57,496 nt of DNA from an uncultured Eubacteriales bacterium (GTDB taxonomy: Bacteria > Bacillota > Clostridia > Oscillospirales > Oscillospiraceae), in assembly GCA_958402445.1 (NCBI GenBank), contig CATXTO010000011.1, positions 1 to 57,496 of the forward strand, given 5' to 3'. Position 1 is the stretch's first letter. Each line of letters opens with the position of its first letter. Positions 1 to 7,135 of the stretch are shown here, piece by piece. The notes beneath the pieces are model-generated. The model saw only the letters and a program-made list of their open reading frames with translations. It made no database searches and was not told where the DNA came from. Made by a program: the position numbers and the translations under genes.

Positions 1-1362
1 GTGGCGGGCGCGGAGTACGACGCGTTTAAGGCGGCCTACGAGGCGGCCAGGGACGTATTGGCAAATCCGAAGAATCAGAAGCAGGTGAACGACGCCGAAG
101 AAACCCTGCGCCTGGCTTATGAGAAACTACAGCGCATCGCAGATATCGACACAGCGAAGCTGGAGGCGACGCTAGAGCGGACAAAGCCGGCCTACGACCA
201 CCCCGAGTATTATGTTGCGGGCGCGGAGTACGACGCGTTCAAGGCAGCCTACGAGGCAGCCAAGGGCATTTTGGACAATCCGAAAAACCAGAAGCAGGTG
301 GACGACGCCGAGGAGACGCTGCGGCTGGCTTACGAGAAGCTGGAGCCTATCGAGGTGATCGATACCGCGAAGCTGGAAGCCACACTGGAGAAGGCCAAGG
401 AGGCCTACGAGCATCCCGAGAAGTACGTGGCGGGCGCGGAGTACGACGCGTTCAAGGCGGCTTACGAGGCGGCCAAGGGCGTGCTGAAGGACCCGAAGAG
501 CCAGAAGGAAGTCGACGACGCGGAGGAGACCCTGCGCACGGCCTACGAGAAGCTGGAGCTCTTGAAACACGCCAAGATTACCATGAACCTGAAGGGCCTG
601 ACCAGCAACGCGCCGGAGCAGGTAAAAGCCGGGGACGACCTGACCATCCAATTCACTGCCCAGGCCAAGTACCTGCTGCCCATCAGCGTGTCTCTGTCTC
701 CCAGCGAGGCGTTTGAAAAGGCGCAGTACGATGTGGAAAAGGGCATCCTCACCATCACGGGCATCACCGGCGATGTGACCGTGACCGCGGAAGGCGTCGA
801 ATTCGCGTATGGGGATGTACGGCAGAACGAGTGGTTCTATGACGAGGTGGCCTATGTCACTCGCTTCGGGCTGATGAATGGGGTCGACTCCCAGATTTTC
901 CGCCCGAATGGAGCCATGACCCGGGGTATGGTAGCCACGGTTCTCTACCGGATGGCGGGTTCGCCGAAGGTGACCGGAACCACGCCCTTCACCGATGTGG
1001 ATCAAAACCGATATTACACGGACGCCGTGCTCTGGTGCTATCAAAACGGCATCACCCTGGGCGTCAGCGAGACCCGGTTCGGCGTTAAGAGCAATACGAC
1101 CCGGCAACAGGTTGCCACCTTCCTGTACCGCTACGCCAAGCTGATGGGCTGCGACGTGAGTGCCGCGGGCGACCTGTCCAAATTCCCGGATGAAGGCAAG
1201 ATCTTCCCCTTCGCAGAGGAAGCTTTGAGCTGGGCGGTTGGCGCCGGCCTGATGCAGGGCAACGACAAGGGCCTGCTGCGGCCCCAGTTTAACTGCACCC
1301 GCGCCGAGACCTCCGCGCTACTGATGCGGTTCTGCCAGAACGTTCTGGTGGAAGCAGAGTAA
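1..1362 (+). CDS. SLH-domain surface protein with 71-residue repeats (5' end missing)
   Basis: The reading frame is already open at base 1, so the N-terminus lies outside the window and the GTG at position 1 is not a start. Residues 1-190 hold three near-identical 71-residue alpha-helical repeats (213-nt period, beginning near bases 1, 214 and 427; motif GAEYDAFKAAYEAA), similar in style to FIVAR/bacterial surface helical repeats. A short beta-rich segment (about 191-270) follows. Three S-layer homology domains end the protein (about 271-453; motifs YGDVRQNEWFYDEVAYV, FTDVDQNRYYTDAV and FPDEGKIFPFAEEALSWA). SLH domains anchor proteins to pyruvylated cell-wall polymers, so this is an exported surface protein. 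Its ligand cannot be told from what is visible. A strong terminator follows. Confidence 0.9.
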   Translation: MAGAEYDAFKAAYEAARDVLANPKNQKQVNDAEETLRLAYEKLQRIADIDTAKLEATLERTKPAYDHPEYYVAGAEYDAFKAAYEAAKGILDNPKNQKQVDDAEETLRLAYEKLEPIEVIDTAKLEATLEKAKEAYEHPEKYVAGAEYDAFKAAYEAAKGVLKDPKSQKEVDDAEETLRTAYEKLELLKHAKITMNLKGLTSNAPEQVKAGDDLTIQFTAQAKYLLPISVSLSPSEAFEKAQYDVEKGILTITGITGDVTVTAEGVEFAYGDVRQNEWFYDEVAYVTRFGLMNGVDSQIFRPNGAMTRGMVATVLYRMAGSPKVTGTTPFTDVDQNRYYTDAVLWCYQNGITLGVSETRFGVKSNTTRQQVATFLYRYAKLMGCDVSAAGDLSKFPDEGKIFPFAEEALSWAVGAGLMQGNDKGLLRPQFNCTRAETSALLMRFCQNVLVEAE

Positions 1363-1386
1363 GCGTTTTTAGAACCTCTGATTTTA

Positions 1387-1430
1387 GGGGGTACTGCAAG
1401 ATGGTTCCCATTTTGCAGTACCCCCGTTTT
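1387..1430 (+). terminator. Rho-independent terminator after the SLH gene
   Basis: A 13-bp perfect stem (GGGGGTACTGCAA with TTGCAGTACCCCC) and a 13-base loop are followed by GTTTT, 24 bases after the stop codon. Confidence 0.85.
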
Positions 1431-1556
1431 CAGAATGAAAAAGAAAGATTGCTGCTGGTAATTTTAAAAATGATGGAGTATAATGGATAAGAAATGTATC
1501 GATTTTGCGACAGCCTAAACGCATCGGGATTTGCGCCGGGAAATGGGAGTGATCGC

Positions 1557-2741
1557 TTGGACATCACGTTTATCACGCGTCCGCAGCTTTTGCTGGAAGC
1601 GGTGGAGCTGATATATCTTACCATGCATCAGGAGAGCTATGATGACCTCAAGCAAAGGATTCTGCTGACCTATGGCGCAAAATATGATAAGGAGCAGGAG
1701 CAGCAGTTTTCCGCCCGGTTGGATTTTCTGTCGCGGCTGCAGGACCAGACGGAGCAGCGGCTGGATTTGCAAAATCCCCGGCTGCAATACTATTTTGAGC
1801 GTCACGCCACCAGCGGCTCCAGCCACTGCTGTCTGGCGACGGTGTTGACCTCCAGCTTTAACGACATTACCGAAGACGACCCGACTCGTGCGGCCCGAGC
1901 TATGAAGTTCCGCAGGCGGCTGTTGATCGGACAGGGCTTTGAGATTGCCAATATCTCCTATAGCGGTCTCACCTTCCGCCGCTGCAGCGAGGGTCAGCCC
2001 CCGGCGCTGCACGAGCAGATTGACCGCCTGGACTGTTCATCTGAGTTCAAATGGAAGATCATGACAGCCCTGTGCGAATACGACGACAGCCTGGAGGAGC
2101 TCCTGGGGCTGATTCAGCCGGTGTGTGATTTCCTGGACCAGGAATTGGAGCGGCTGGAGCCCCTGCTGGAGCCGGTGTACGCGTATTGGAAAACCTGTAT
2201 GGAGAACAACTCCCTGGCGGAGCTGCTGCTGCGTATCGGGCCCGGCCAGGGCGAGGCTCAGCTGGACCGCCAGAAAATCACTGTTCGTTTCTGGCGGACG
2301 GCCTGCAACCGGATGTTTCTGGGGGAGAATTGGACGGTACCGGGGGAAACTGTGGCCTATATCGGCATCATCGTAGAGCTGGACGACGCGTCGGACGGCA
2401 GCCAGGCCAGCGATCAGGTGATTTGCTCCATGCTTCGGGTCATTGGAGACAACAGCAAGTTCTCTATCTTAAAGCTGCTGCGGGGACATCGCATGTATGG
2501 CCAGGAGATTGGAGAACAGCTGGGGCTGCACCACGGCACGGTCTCCCGGCATCTGAGCAGCTTGTATCACAGCGGCCTGGTCTCCATGGAAAAGGGGAAC
2601 GGCAGAGTCTGCTACTATACCCTGAACCGGAAAGGGATCCAGCGGCTCCTGGAAGTGATGGAGAAGCTGTTTTTGGAAGCGCCGAAGGAAGCGGAGGACA
2701 AGCCCTCGGAGGAGGCGGAGCCTGCGTCCTGCGGCGTATAG
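1557..2741 (+). CDS. ArsR-type winged-helix transcriptional regulator
   Basis: The last ~95 residues form an ArsR-like winged helix (motifs NSKFSILKLLRG, GLHHGTVSRHLSSLYHSGLV and a wing ending GRVCYYTLNRKG). The ~300 residues before it match no effector domain I can name beyond the long N-terminal region found on some Firmicutes ArsR-like regulators. I chose the TTG at 1557 because GGGAG sits 7 bases upstream and the protein then begins at the hydrophobic stretch DITFITRPQ. An in-frame ATG at 1494 would add 21 residues, but it lies only about 10 bases after a TATAAT (1479-1484) and has no clear ribosome site. The C-terminal tail is acidic. No cysteine metal site typical of ArsR is obvious. 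The target genes are unknown and the gene appears monocistronic. Confidence 0.8.
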   Translation: MDITFITRPQLLLEAVELIYLTMHQESYDDLKQRILLTYGAKYDKEQEQQFSARLDFLSRLQDQTEQRLDLQNPRLQYYFERHATSGSSHCCLATVLTSSFNDITEDDPTRAARAMKFRRRLLIGQGFEIANISYSGLTFRRCSEGQPPALHEQIDRLDCSSEFKWKIMTALCEYDDSLEELLGLIQPVCDFLDQELERLEPLLEPVYAYWKTCMENNSLAELLLRIGPGQGEAQLDRQKITVRFWRTACNRMFLGENWTVPGETVAYIGIIVELDDASDGSQASDQVICSMLRVIGDNSKFSILKLLRGHRMYGQEIGEQLGLHHGTVSRHLSSLYHSGLVSMEKGNGRVCYYTLNRKGIQRLLEVMEKLFLEAPKEAEDKPSEEAEPASCGV

Positions 2742-2767
2742 AACAACAGCATACGCCATTAAAAATT

Positions 2768-3048
2768 GCAGTCCCCGACCGGCAGCGGCTGGGGACTGCT
2801 TAGACTGTCGAAAGACCCCGTAGGGGCTCTTTCGACAAAAAAATTGCAGGCTGCTGCATGCACTCGCTGTGCGCTTGTAGCGCACAACTCGTACACTAGC
2901 AGCCTGAAAAGTATTTTCCAAAACGCACATGTCGCGGCGGAAAATGATCTGAATCCCTTCGCCGCCTGCGGGCGGCGAACTCTGCGAGGCTTTTTTGAAA
3001 CGTTGTGCAGCCCCTGTCCAGCAGCGGCTGGGGGCTGCTTTTTTCTGC
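2768..3048. repeat. Cluster of intergenic hairpins ending in a terminator
   Basis: This 508-bp gap (2742-3249) holds no convincing gene but several inverted repeats. GCAGTCCCC/GGGGACTGC spans 2768-2799. GTCGAAAGACCCC/GGGGCTCTTTCGAC spans about 2807-2836. A nested structure at about 2848-2914 has outer arms CAGGCTGCT/AGCAGCCTG and inner arms GTGCGC/GCGCAC. A GC hairpin lies near 2961-2979. The last element, GCAGCCCC with GGGGGCTGC plus TTTTTT near 3008-3045, is a good terminator. The GTCGAAA element resembles the hairpin at 12219-12260, so it probably belongs to a dispersed repeat family. Confidence 0.6.
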
Positions 3049-3105
3049 ATGCAGGAGATTGTGGGTTCAGGTTTAAAATTCGGTAGAAAAATACCGATTG
3101 AGATC

Positions 3106-3134
3106 TTGCAAAATGGGACAGCCTATGGTACATT
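3106..3134 (+). promoter_or_regulatory. Candidate sigma-A promoter of the SDR gene
   Basis: TTGCAA (3106-3111), a 17-base spacer and TACATT (3129-3134) lie about 115 bases before the SDR start codon. It is a moderate match to the vegetative consensus. Confidence 0.5.
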
Positions 3135-3249
3135 CATAGGAGAAAATTGTACCGCGTTAGAAGCAAGCGAAACGGGCGAATCGGCGCGGCGGGGTAACGC
3201 ATGCTTTTATAACGTGCGGCGGCCTGGAAAATTATAAGGAGGAAAGCAA

Positions 3250-3987
3250 ATGCTGACGGGAAAAGTTGCGATTGTCACAGGCGGAACCCGAGGAATCGGA
3301 TTAGCCGTGGTGAAAAAGTTTTTGGAGAATGGGGCGAACGTGGCGCTGCTGGGGTCCCGGCAGGAGACCGTGGAGCAGGCCCTGAAGAAGCTGCAAGCCT
3401 ATGGCGAGCGGATCATGGGCCTGTGGCCGGATCTGTGCGACCCCCAGGCGGTGGAGGAGGCCTTCGGCCGAGTCCATGAGGCGTGGGGACGGTTGGATAT
3501 CTTGGTCAATAACGCGGGTATTTCCGCCCGGGACCGTTTTTATGAGTATCCCCCGGAGGAATTTCGCCGAATTATGGATTTGAATGTAAACGCCGCCTTC
3601 CTTTGCGCCCAGGCGGCGGCCAGGCTGATGCGCCAGCAGGGCGGCGGCGTCATTTTGAACACCAGCTCCATGGTGAGCCTCTATGGTCAGGCTGCCGGCG
3701 TGGGCTATCCGGCCTCTAAATTTGCCTTAAACGGCATGACAAAATCCTTGGCCCGGGAGCTGGGACGAGATCATATCCGGGTCAACGCCGTAGCGCCTGG
3801 CGTGACCAGAACGGATATGGTGGCCGCGCTGCCGGACGCGGTCATCCAGCCTTTGATTGCCACCATTCCTCTGGGCCGGGTTGGAGAACCGGAGGAGGTG
3901 GCCAACGCCTTTTTGTTCCTGGCCAGCGATTTGGCCAGTTATATCACCGGCGCAATTCTTTCTGTGGATGGCGCGGCCATGAGCTGA
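3250..3987 (+). CDS. SDR family NAD(P)-dependent oxidoreductase (FabG-like)
   Basis: This 245-residue protein is a classical short-chain dehydrogenase/reductase. The cofactor-binding TGGTRGIG is at residues 10-17, NNAG at 87-90, the active-site serine at about 139-140 and the catalytic Y153xxxK157 in YPASK. The length is normal for the family. The start follows AAGGAGG with 8-base spacing. It probably reduces or oxidises a keto/hydroxy substrate in the cytoplasm. FabG (3-oxoacyl-ACP reductase) is the closest generic relative, but no fatty-acid genes are adjacent, so the substrate is open. It appears monocistronic, with a hairpin after it. Confidence 0.9.
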   Translation: MLTGKVAIVTGGTRGIGLAVVKKFLENGANVALLGSRQETVEQALKKLQAYGERIMGLWPDLCDPQAVEEAFGRVHEAWGRLDILVNNAGISARDRFYEYPPEEFRRIMDLNVNAAFLCAQAAARLMRQQGGGVILNTSSMVSLYGQAAGVGYPASKFALNGMTKSLARELGRDHIRVNAVAPGVTRTDMVAALPDAVIQPLIATIPLGRVGEPEEVANAFLFLASDLASYITGAILSVDGAAMS

Positions 3988-4004
3988 GAATTGTGAGGCC
4001 ATGG

Positions 4005-4042
4005 GTGCCCCGCTGCGGTGATTTGGGGCCGCATCGGGGCAC
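4005..4042 (+). terminator. Stem-loop after the SDR gene
   Basis: A 14-bp stem with one mismatch (GTGCCCCGCTGCGG with CCGCATCGGGGCAC) starts 17 bases after the stop codon. The T-tract is weak, so termination is probable but not certain. Confidence 0.55.
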
Positions 4043-4142
4043 TCTCACAAGGACGTCTGCTTAGAAACTAAGGCTGATGGGTTCATTAGGCGCTTAAATC
4101 TCACGGAGGGGAATCCAGGCGCGGGAACTGGGGAGGGACAGC

Positions 4143-4805
4143 ATGGAAAACAGACGGCGGAACACCCGGCGGGAAAGACGAAATCCGCTGGAGCATCCGG
4201 TGGGCATTCTTTTGGCGGAGCTGGGGGATTTGATTTTTCTCAATTTGCTGTGGCTGCTGTGCAGCCTGCCTCTGGTGACTGTAGGCGCTAGTACCAGCGC
4301 CCTGTATGCGGTGTGTCTGAAAAAGGCCACTGGGGAGAGCCCGCCGGTCTTTCGCGCCTTTTTTCATCATTTTAAGCAGAACTTTAAGCAGGCGACAGCT
4401 CTGTGGCTGCTGAGCCTGGGCGTCCTTCTGGTGGGAGCCGCGGATTTGTACTACGCCGGGCAGGACGCCGCCGGGAATCTGGGACTTCTGTTCTCCCTGT
4501 TGGGCGCGGCGGGTCTGATGGTTTGGGCTGCGATCTCCGCCTTTGCCTGGCCCTTGACCGCCCGATACACCTACCGTTTTCGGGACTTGATCCGCAATGC
4601 CGTGGTCATGACCGGCCTGTGCTGGAGGCAGCTGTTGGGTATCCTGGGCTGTTGGCTGCTGCCCGGCCTTCTGGTGCTCTTGGCGCCGGGAATGACGCTG
4701 CGGTTTTTTGGATGGGCTCTGGTTCTTTGGGGCGTATCCGGCCCGGTCTATTTGGCGGCCCGGTTTTCCTGGCGGGCCTTTCTGCGGCAGCACCTGGAGC
4801 CATGA
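4143..4805 (+). CDS. DUF624 (YesL-like) integral membrane protein
   Basis: This 220-residue protein has a basic N-terminus followed by about four or five membrane segments (roughly residues 22-50, 82-105, 112-140 and 155-205). The opening pattern of a basic head, then GDLIFLNLLWLLCSLPLVTVG and a conserved small-residue turn, is typical of the DUF624/YesL family, which is often found beside sugar ABC transporters. No transporter is adjacent here; the neighbour 47 bases downstream is a lipoprotein. GGGAGGGA precedes the ATG. Family function is not established, so no role is assigned. Confidence 0.75.
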   Translation: MENRRRNTRRERRNPLEHPVGILLAELGDLIFLNLLWLLCSLPLVTVGASTSALYAVCLKKATGESPPVFRAFFHHFKQNFKQATALWLLSLGVLLVGAADLYYAGQDAAGNLGLLFSLLGAAGLMVWAAISAFAWPLTARYTYRFRDLIRNAVVMTGLCWRQLLGILGCWLLPGLLVLLAPGMTLRFFGWALVLWGVSGPVYLAARFSWRAFLRQHLEP

Positions 4806-4852
4806 AATCATGGGGATGTGCAACCGTACCCGCTTGTAGGAGTTAGAAGGAA

Positions 4853-5584
4853 ATGGAAAGAAAAATATTGCAGCGAAACTCAGCCTGGTTGGGGTGCTTG
4901 GCAGTGAGTCTACTTCTGGGCGCTTGCCGCCCGGTTGGGGAACCGGTGCGGGCGCCTGCGCCGGAGGGCACGGCTTTGCTGATTTTTCCCTATACGGAAT
5001 TCTCTATCGAGGATGCGGCAGGGCGGACCCTGGCCTTTACAGGCGGAGATTTAGAGGGGGACCTGGAGCTGCTTTCCCAGCAGGTGGCGCCCAGAGGGTC
5101 CGCCCCGGCGGAGCTGCAGCTCACAGTCCCCGCCAGCGGTGCCTTTACTTACAGGACGGAGTCCCAGAACGCCGACTTCAGCGCCACCTTTGCGGACTTC
5201 ACCGGCGGAGCCGGCGGGGACGGGGTGCAGGAGGTCTGTGTAACGGCGGATGGGTCTGTGACGGCCAAAGGGCAAGATATGGAATACCGAATCGGTCTGA
5301 TGCTGGGGCAGGAAGGCTACGCGTATTTCACGGTCCAGGGGTCCGGCGACGGTACGGTGAGCCTCCGGCGCGGCAGGCAGGAGCTGGAGCTCCAGGGCGC
5401 GGCGGGTCCGTGTATTCTGACCGCGCTGCGGGAGAACGGAAAGGAGCTGCAGCCGGTGGCCCTGACCCTCTCCGGGGAGCTGGTCACGTTGGAGCTGGCG
5501 GAGCGGAACGAAGGACCGGTTCTCCGAGTCCTTGGGGAGACCGGGGTGGAGGAATTCCCGCTGATCGAACGGCCTGACCCATAA
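4853..5584 (+). CDS. Putative lipoprotein of unknown function
   Basis: The N-terminus is a lipoprotein signal: basic residues, a hydrophobic core (AWLGCLAVSLLLGAC) and a lipobox LLGAC with the acylated cysteine at residue 25. The mature ~220 residues are rich in glycine, acidic residues and beta-prone segments, and I recognise no domain in them. The protein should sit on the outer face of the cytoplasmic membrane. The ATG follows AGAAGG with suitable spacing. It lies 47 bases after the DUF624 gene in the same direction and may be co-transcribed with it. Confidence 0.7.
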   Translation: MERKILQRNSAWLGCLAVSLLLGACRPVGEPVRAPAPEGTALLIFPYTEFSIEDAAGRTLAFTGGDLEGDLELLSQQVAPRGSAPAELQLTVPASGAFTYRTESQNADFSATFADFTGGAGGDGVQEVCVTADGSVTAKGQDMEYRIGLMLGQEGYAYFTVQGSGDGTVSLRRGRQELELQGAAGPCILTALRENGKELQPVALTLSGELVTLELAERNEGPVLRVLGETGVEEFPLIERPDP

Positions 5585-5661
5585 ACCCCGCAATTTAACC
5601 AAAGCAGCGGCCCCACCGGATGCGCGTTCCGCACAAAAATTTGAATGGGGACTTTTTTCGT

Positions 5662-5690
5662 TTGCTGAACTTTTTTTGGTGTGATATAAT
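5662..5690 (+). promoter_or_regulatory. Sigma-A promoter of the small gene at 5722
   Basis: TTGCTG (5662-5667), 17 bases, then a perfect TATAAT (5685-5690). Transcription would start near 5697, which supports the downstream ATG at 5722 rather than any earlier in-frame start. Confidence 0.75.
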
Positions 5691-5721
5691 GGTTTCAACC
5701 AAAAAAGGAGGACAAATCCCC

Positions 5722-5961
5722 ATGAAACGCATCAAAGCAGCCTGTATCTACAAGACCATCTACTTTCAACTGAAGGAGGATCTGGACCATGACGCTGCGG
5801 CTACCGCCGCGCAGCAGGAGGCCGCCGCCTATCTAGCCGCCTTGGAGCGGAAGCGGACTCAGTACCGGATTCTAGAGAAAACCACCCAGACGGACGGCTC
5901 CGTGCTGATGAAGCTGAAGATGCAGTACAACGACCATCCCTGCGGGGACTATCTGGACTAA
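5722..5961 (+). CDS. Small conserved-looking protein of unknown function (79 aa)
   Basis: This is a 79-residue soluble protein with a central helical, alanine-rich segment (AAATAAQQEAAAYLAALERK) that could form a short coiled coil, and an acidic end. AAGGAGG stands 11 bases before the ATG, with a good promoter upstream and a strong terminator downstream, so it is a stand-alone transcription unit. I do not recognise the family. Confidence 0.7.
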   Translation: MKRIKAACIYKTIYFQLKEDLDHDAAATAAQQEAAAYLAALERKRTQYRILEKTTQTDGSVLMKLKMQYNDHPCGDYLD

Positions 5962-5972
5962 TATCCCGATAC

Positions 5973-6018
5973 AAAAAGCAGCCCAAAGCCGGGATACACC
6001 GGCTTTGGGCTGCTTTTT
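5973..6018. terminator. Bidirectional terminator between convergent genes
   Basis: A perfect long stem (AAAAAGCAGCCCAAAGCCG pairing with CGGCTTTGGGCTGCTTTTT) has A and T tracts at its two ends. It serves both the small gene at 5722 and the convergent CarD gene. Confidence 0.9.
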
Positions 6019-6037
6019 CGTGAATTTTGCACGGGGC

Positions 6038-6568
6038 TCAGCTCTCCTGGGAGAGAGGCCGGTTCTGCAGCTTGGCCACGCGGGCCGCGATATAGTCCGG
6101 GACCTCGTCCCGCTGGATGCCCAGGGCCGCCGCCAGCTCGCTGAACAAAAGCTCCTCCGCCCGCCGCAAAAAACCGCCGTCCACAGCGCCGAATTTCCGC
6201 TTCTGCTCCTGCGCCGCCTGCTTTTTCGCGTGGATCGACATGGTAAGCGCCAGCAGGTCCAGGCAGTCATGAGTTTTGATGCAGGCCTCGTAGTGCTCGG
6301 TGAGCTCCCGCATGGCCCGGCTGTGATAGGCCTCCGCTTGCATGGATGGGATTTGGTCGATCAGCTGCTCCGCTTCCTCCCGGGAGAGGATGGGACGCAT
6401 AAATACCTTCGGGTTATCCACCGGCGTAAAAATCATACAGTTTTGATGCAGGGGCTCCAAGGTATAGTAAAGCTGCCCTTTGCCCGGCCTGGTGTCCCGG
6501 GGCTTCACCTCCAGCACACGGCACACACCATTGCCTCCGTAAACGATCAATTCTCCAACGTGATACAT
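6038..6568 (-). CDS. CarD family transcriptional regulator
   Basis: The 176-residue protein begins MYHVGELIVYGGNGVCRV, the Tudor-like CarD/CdnL/TRCF RNA-polymerase-interaction fold, followed by a helical C-terminal half typical of CarD proteins. Such proteins bind the RNA polymerase beta subunit and stabilise open promoter complexes. The ATG at 6568 was preferred to a longer frame beginning at 6655 because GAGGTG lies just upstream and the domain begins at residue 1. It converges on the small gene at 5722 and shares its terminator. Confidence 0.9.
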   Translation of the reverse strand: MYHVGELIVYGGNGVCRVLEVKPRDTRPGKGQLYYTLEPLHQNCMIFTPVDNPKVFMRPILSREEAEQLIDQIPSMQAEAYHSRAMRELTEHYEACIKTHDCLDLLALTMSIHAKKQAAQEQKRKFGAVDGGFLRRAEELLFSELAAALGIQRDEVPDYIAARVAKLQNRPLSQES

Positions 6569-6967
6569 TGCAAACACCTCGTTCTCACAATTCCGCTGCC
6601 ATTTTCCCACTGCGCCGCCGGGTGAAAGGCCGCCTCTAAACCCGTTTTCTTGCAAATTATAAGTTACATTGTTATTCTAGCACATTTTTTGAAAAAATGT
6701 AAGAAAAATTTTCAGACTTTTGGAAAAATTCCAAAATCCGCCGTTAAGAAAGTCTCTGTTTTTGAAAACGGAGCCGGAGCGGCAAGAAGCACGAGCATCC
6801 GCGCCCCTGCTTTGTGACATGGGGTGCTCCGTGGCGTGAAGATCACCGGTTGGCGCAAAAACCGGCGGCGCGGCGGGCCAAGACGGGGCGGAGGTCTGCC
6901 GTCAACGGCAGATTGTGAATTAATTGTGAATAGATAAAAAAGGAGGCAAAAAGCACCAGGTTACCGG
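6569..6967. other. AT-rich upstream region of CarD; no gene seen
   Basis: This is the first part of the 567-bp divergent gap between CarD and the ABC transporter. It contains an AT-rich stretch (about 6650-6740) expected to hold the CarD promoter on the minus strand, and GC-rich sequence at 6770-6900. I see no coding region or recognisable structured RNA. Confidence 0.4.
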
Positions 6968-6996
6968 TTGACAAAAGGGATTTTGCGCGGTAAAAT
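6968..6996 (+). promoter_or_regulatory. Sigma-A promoter upstream of the ABC transporter
   Basis: A perfect TTGACA (6968-6973), a 17-base spacer and TAAAAT (6991-6996). The leader to the ATG at 7136 would be about 130 bases, room enough for a regulatory element that I cannot identify. Confidence 0.75.
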
Positions 6997-7135
6997 TGCT
7001 TTCACTCAACAAAACATAAAAAGCGGCACACAGAAGCTGGGCACCCTGCCGGCCATACCGTGCCAATTTTCCCGCGCCCAACTGTGCTGGAGCACATAGT
7101 ATACTTGGGGTGCCGGAAGACGGAAAGGACCCGTT

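Noticed and set aside
1..3. GTG at base 1 as a start codon
   Set aside because: The protein begins in the middle of a repeated unit, so the gene continues to the left of the window.
172..1107. Long minus-strand open frame opposite the SLH gene
   Set aside because: It lies wholly opposite a strongly supported gene, has no ribosome site, and its composition mirrors the repeat on the other strand.
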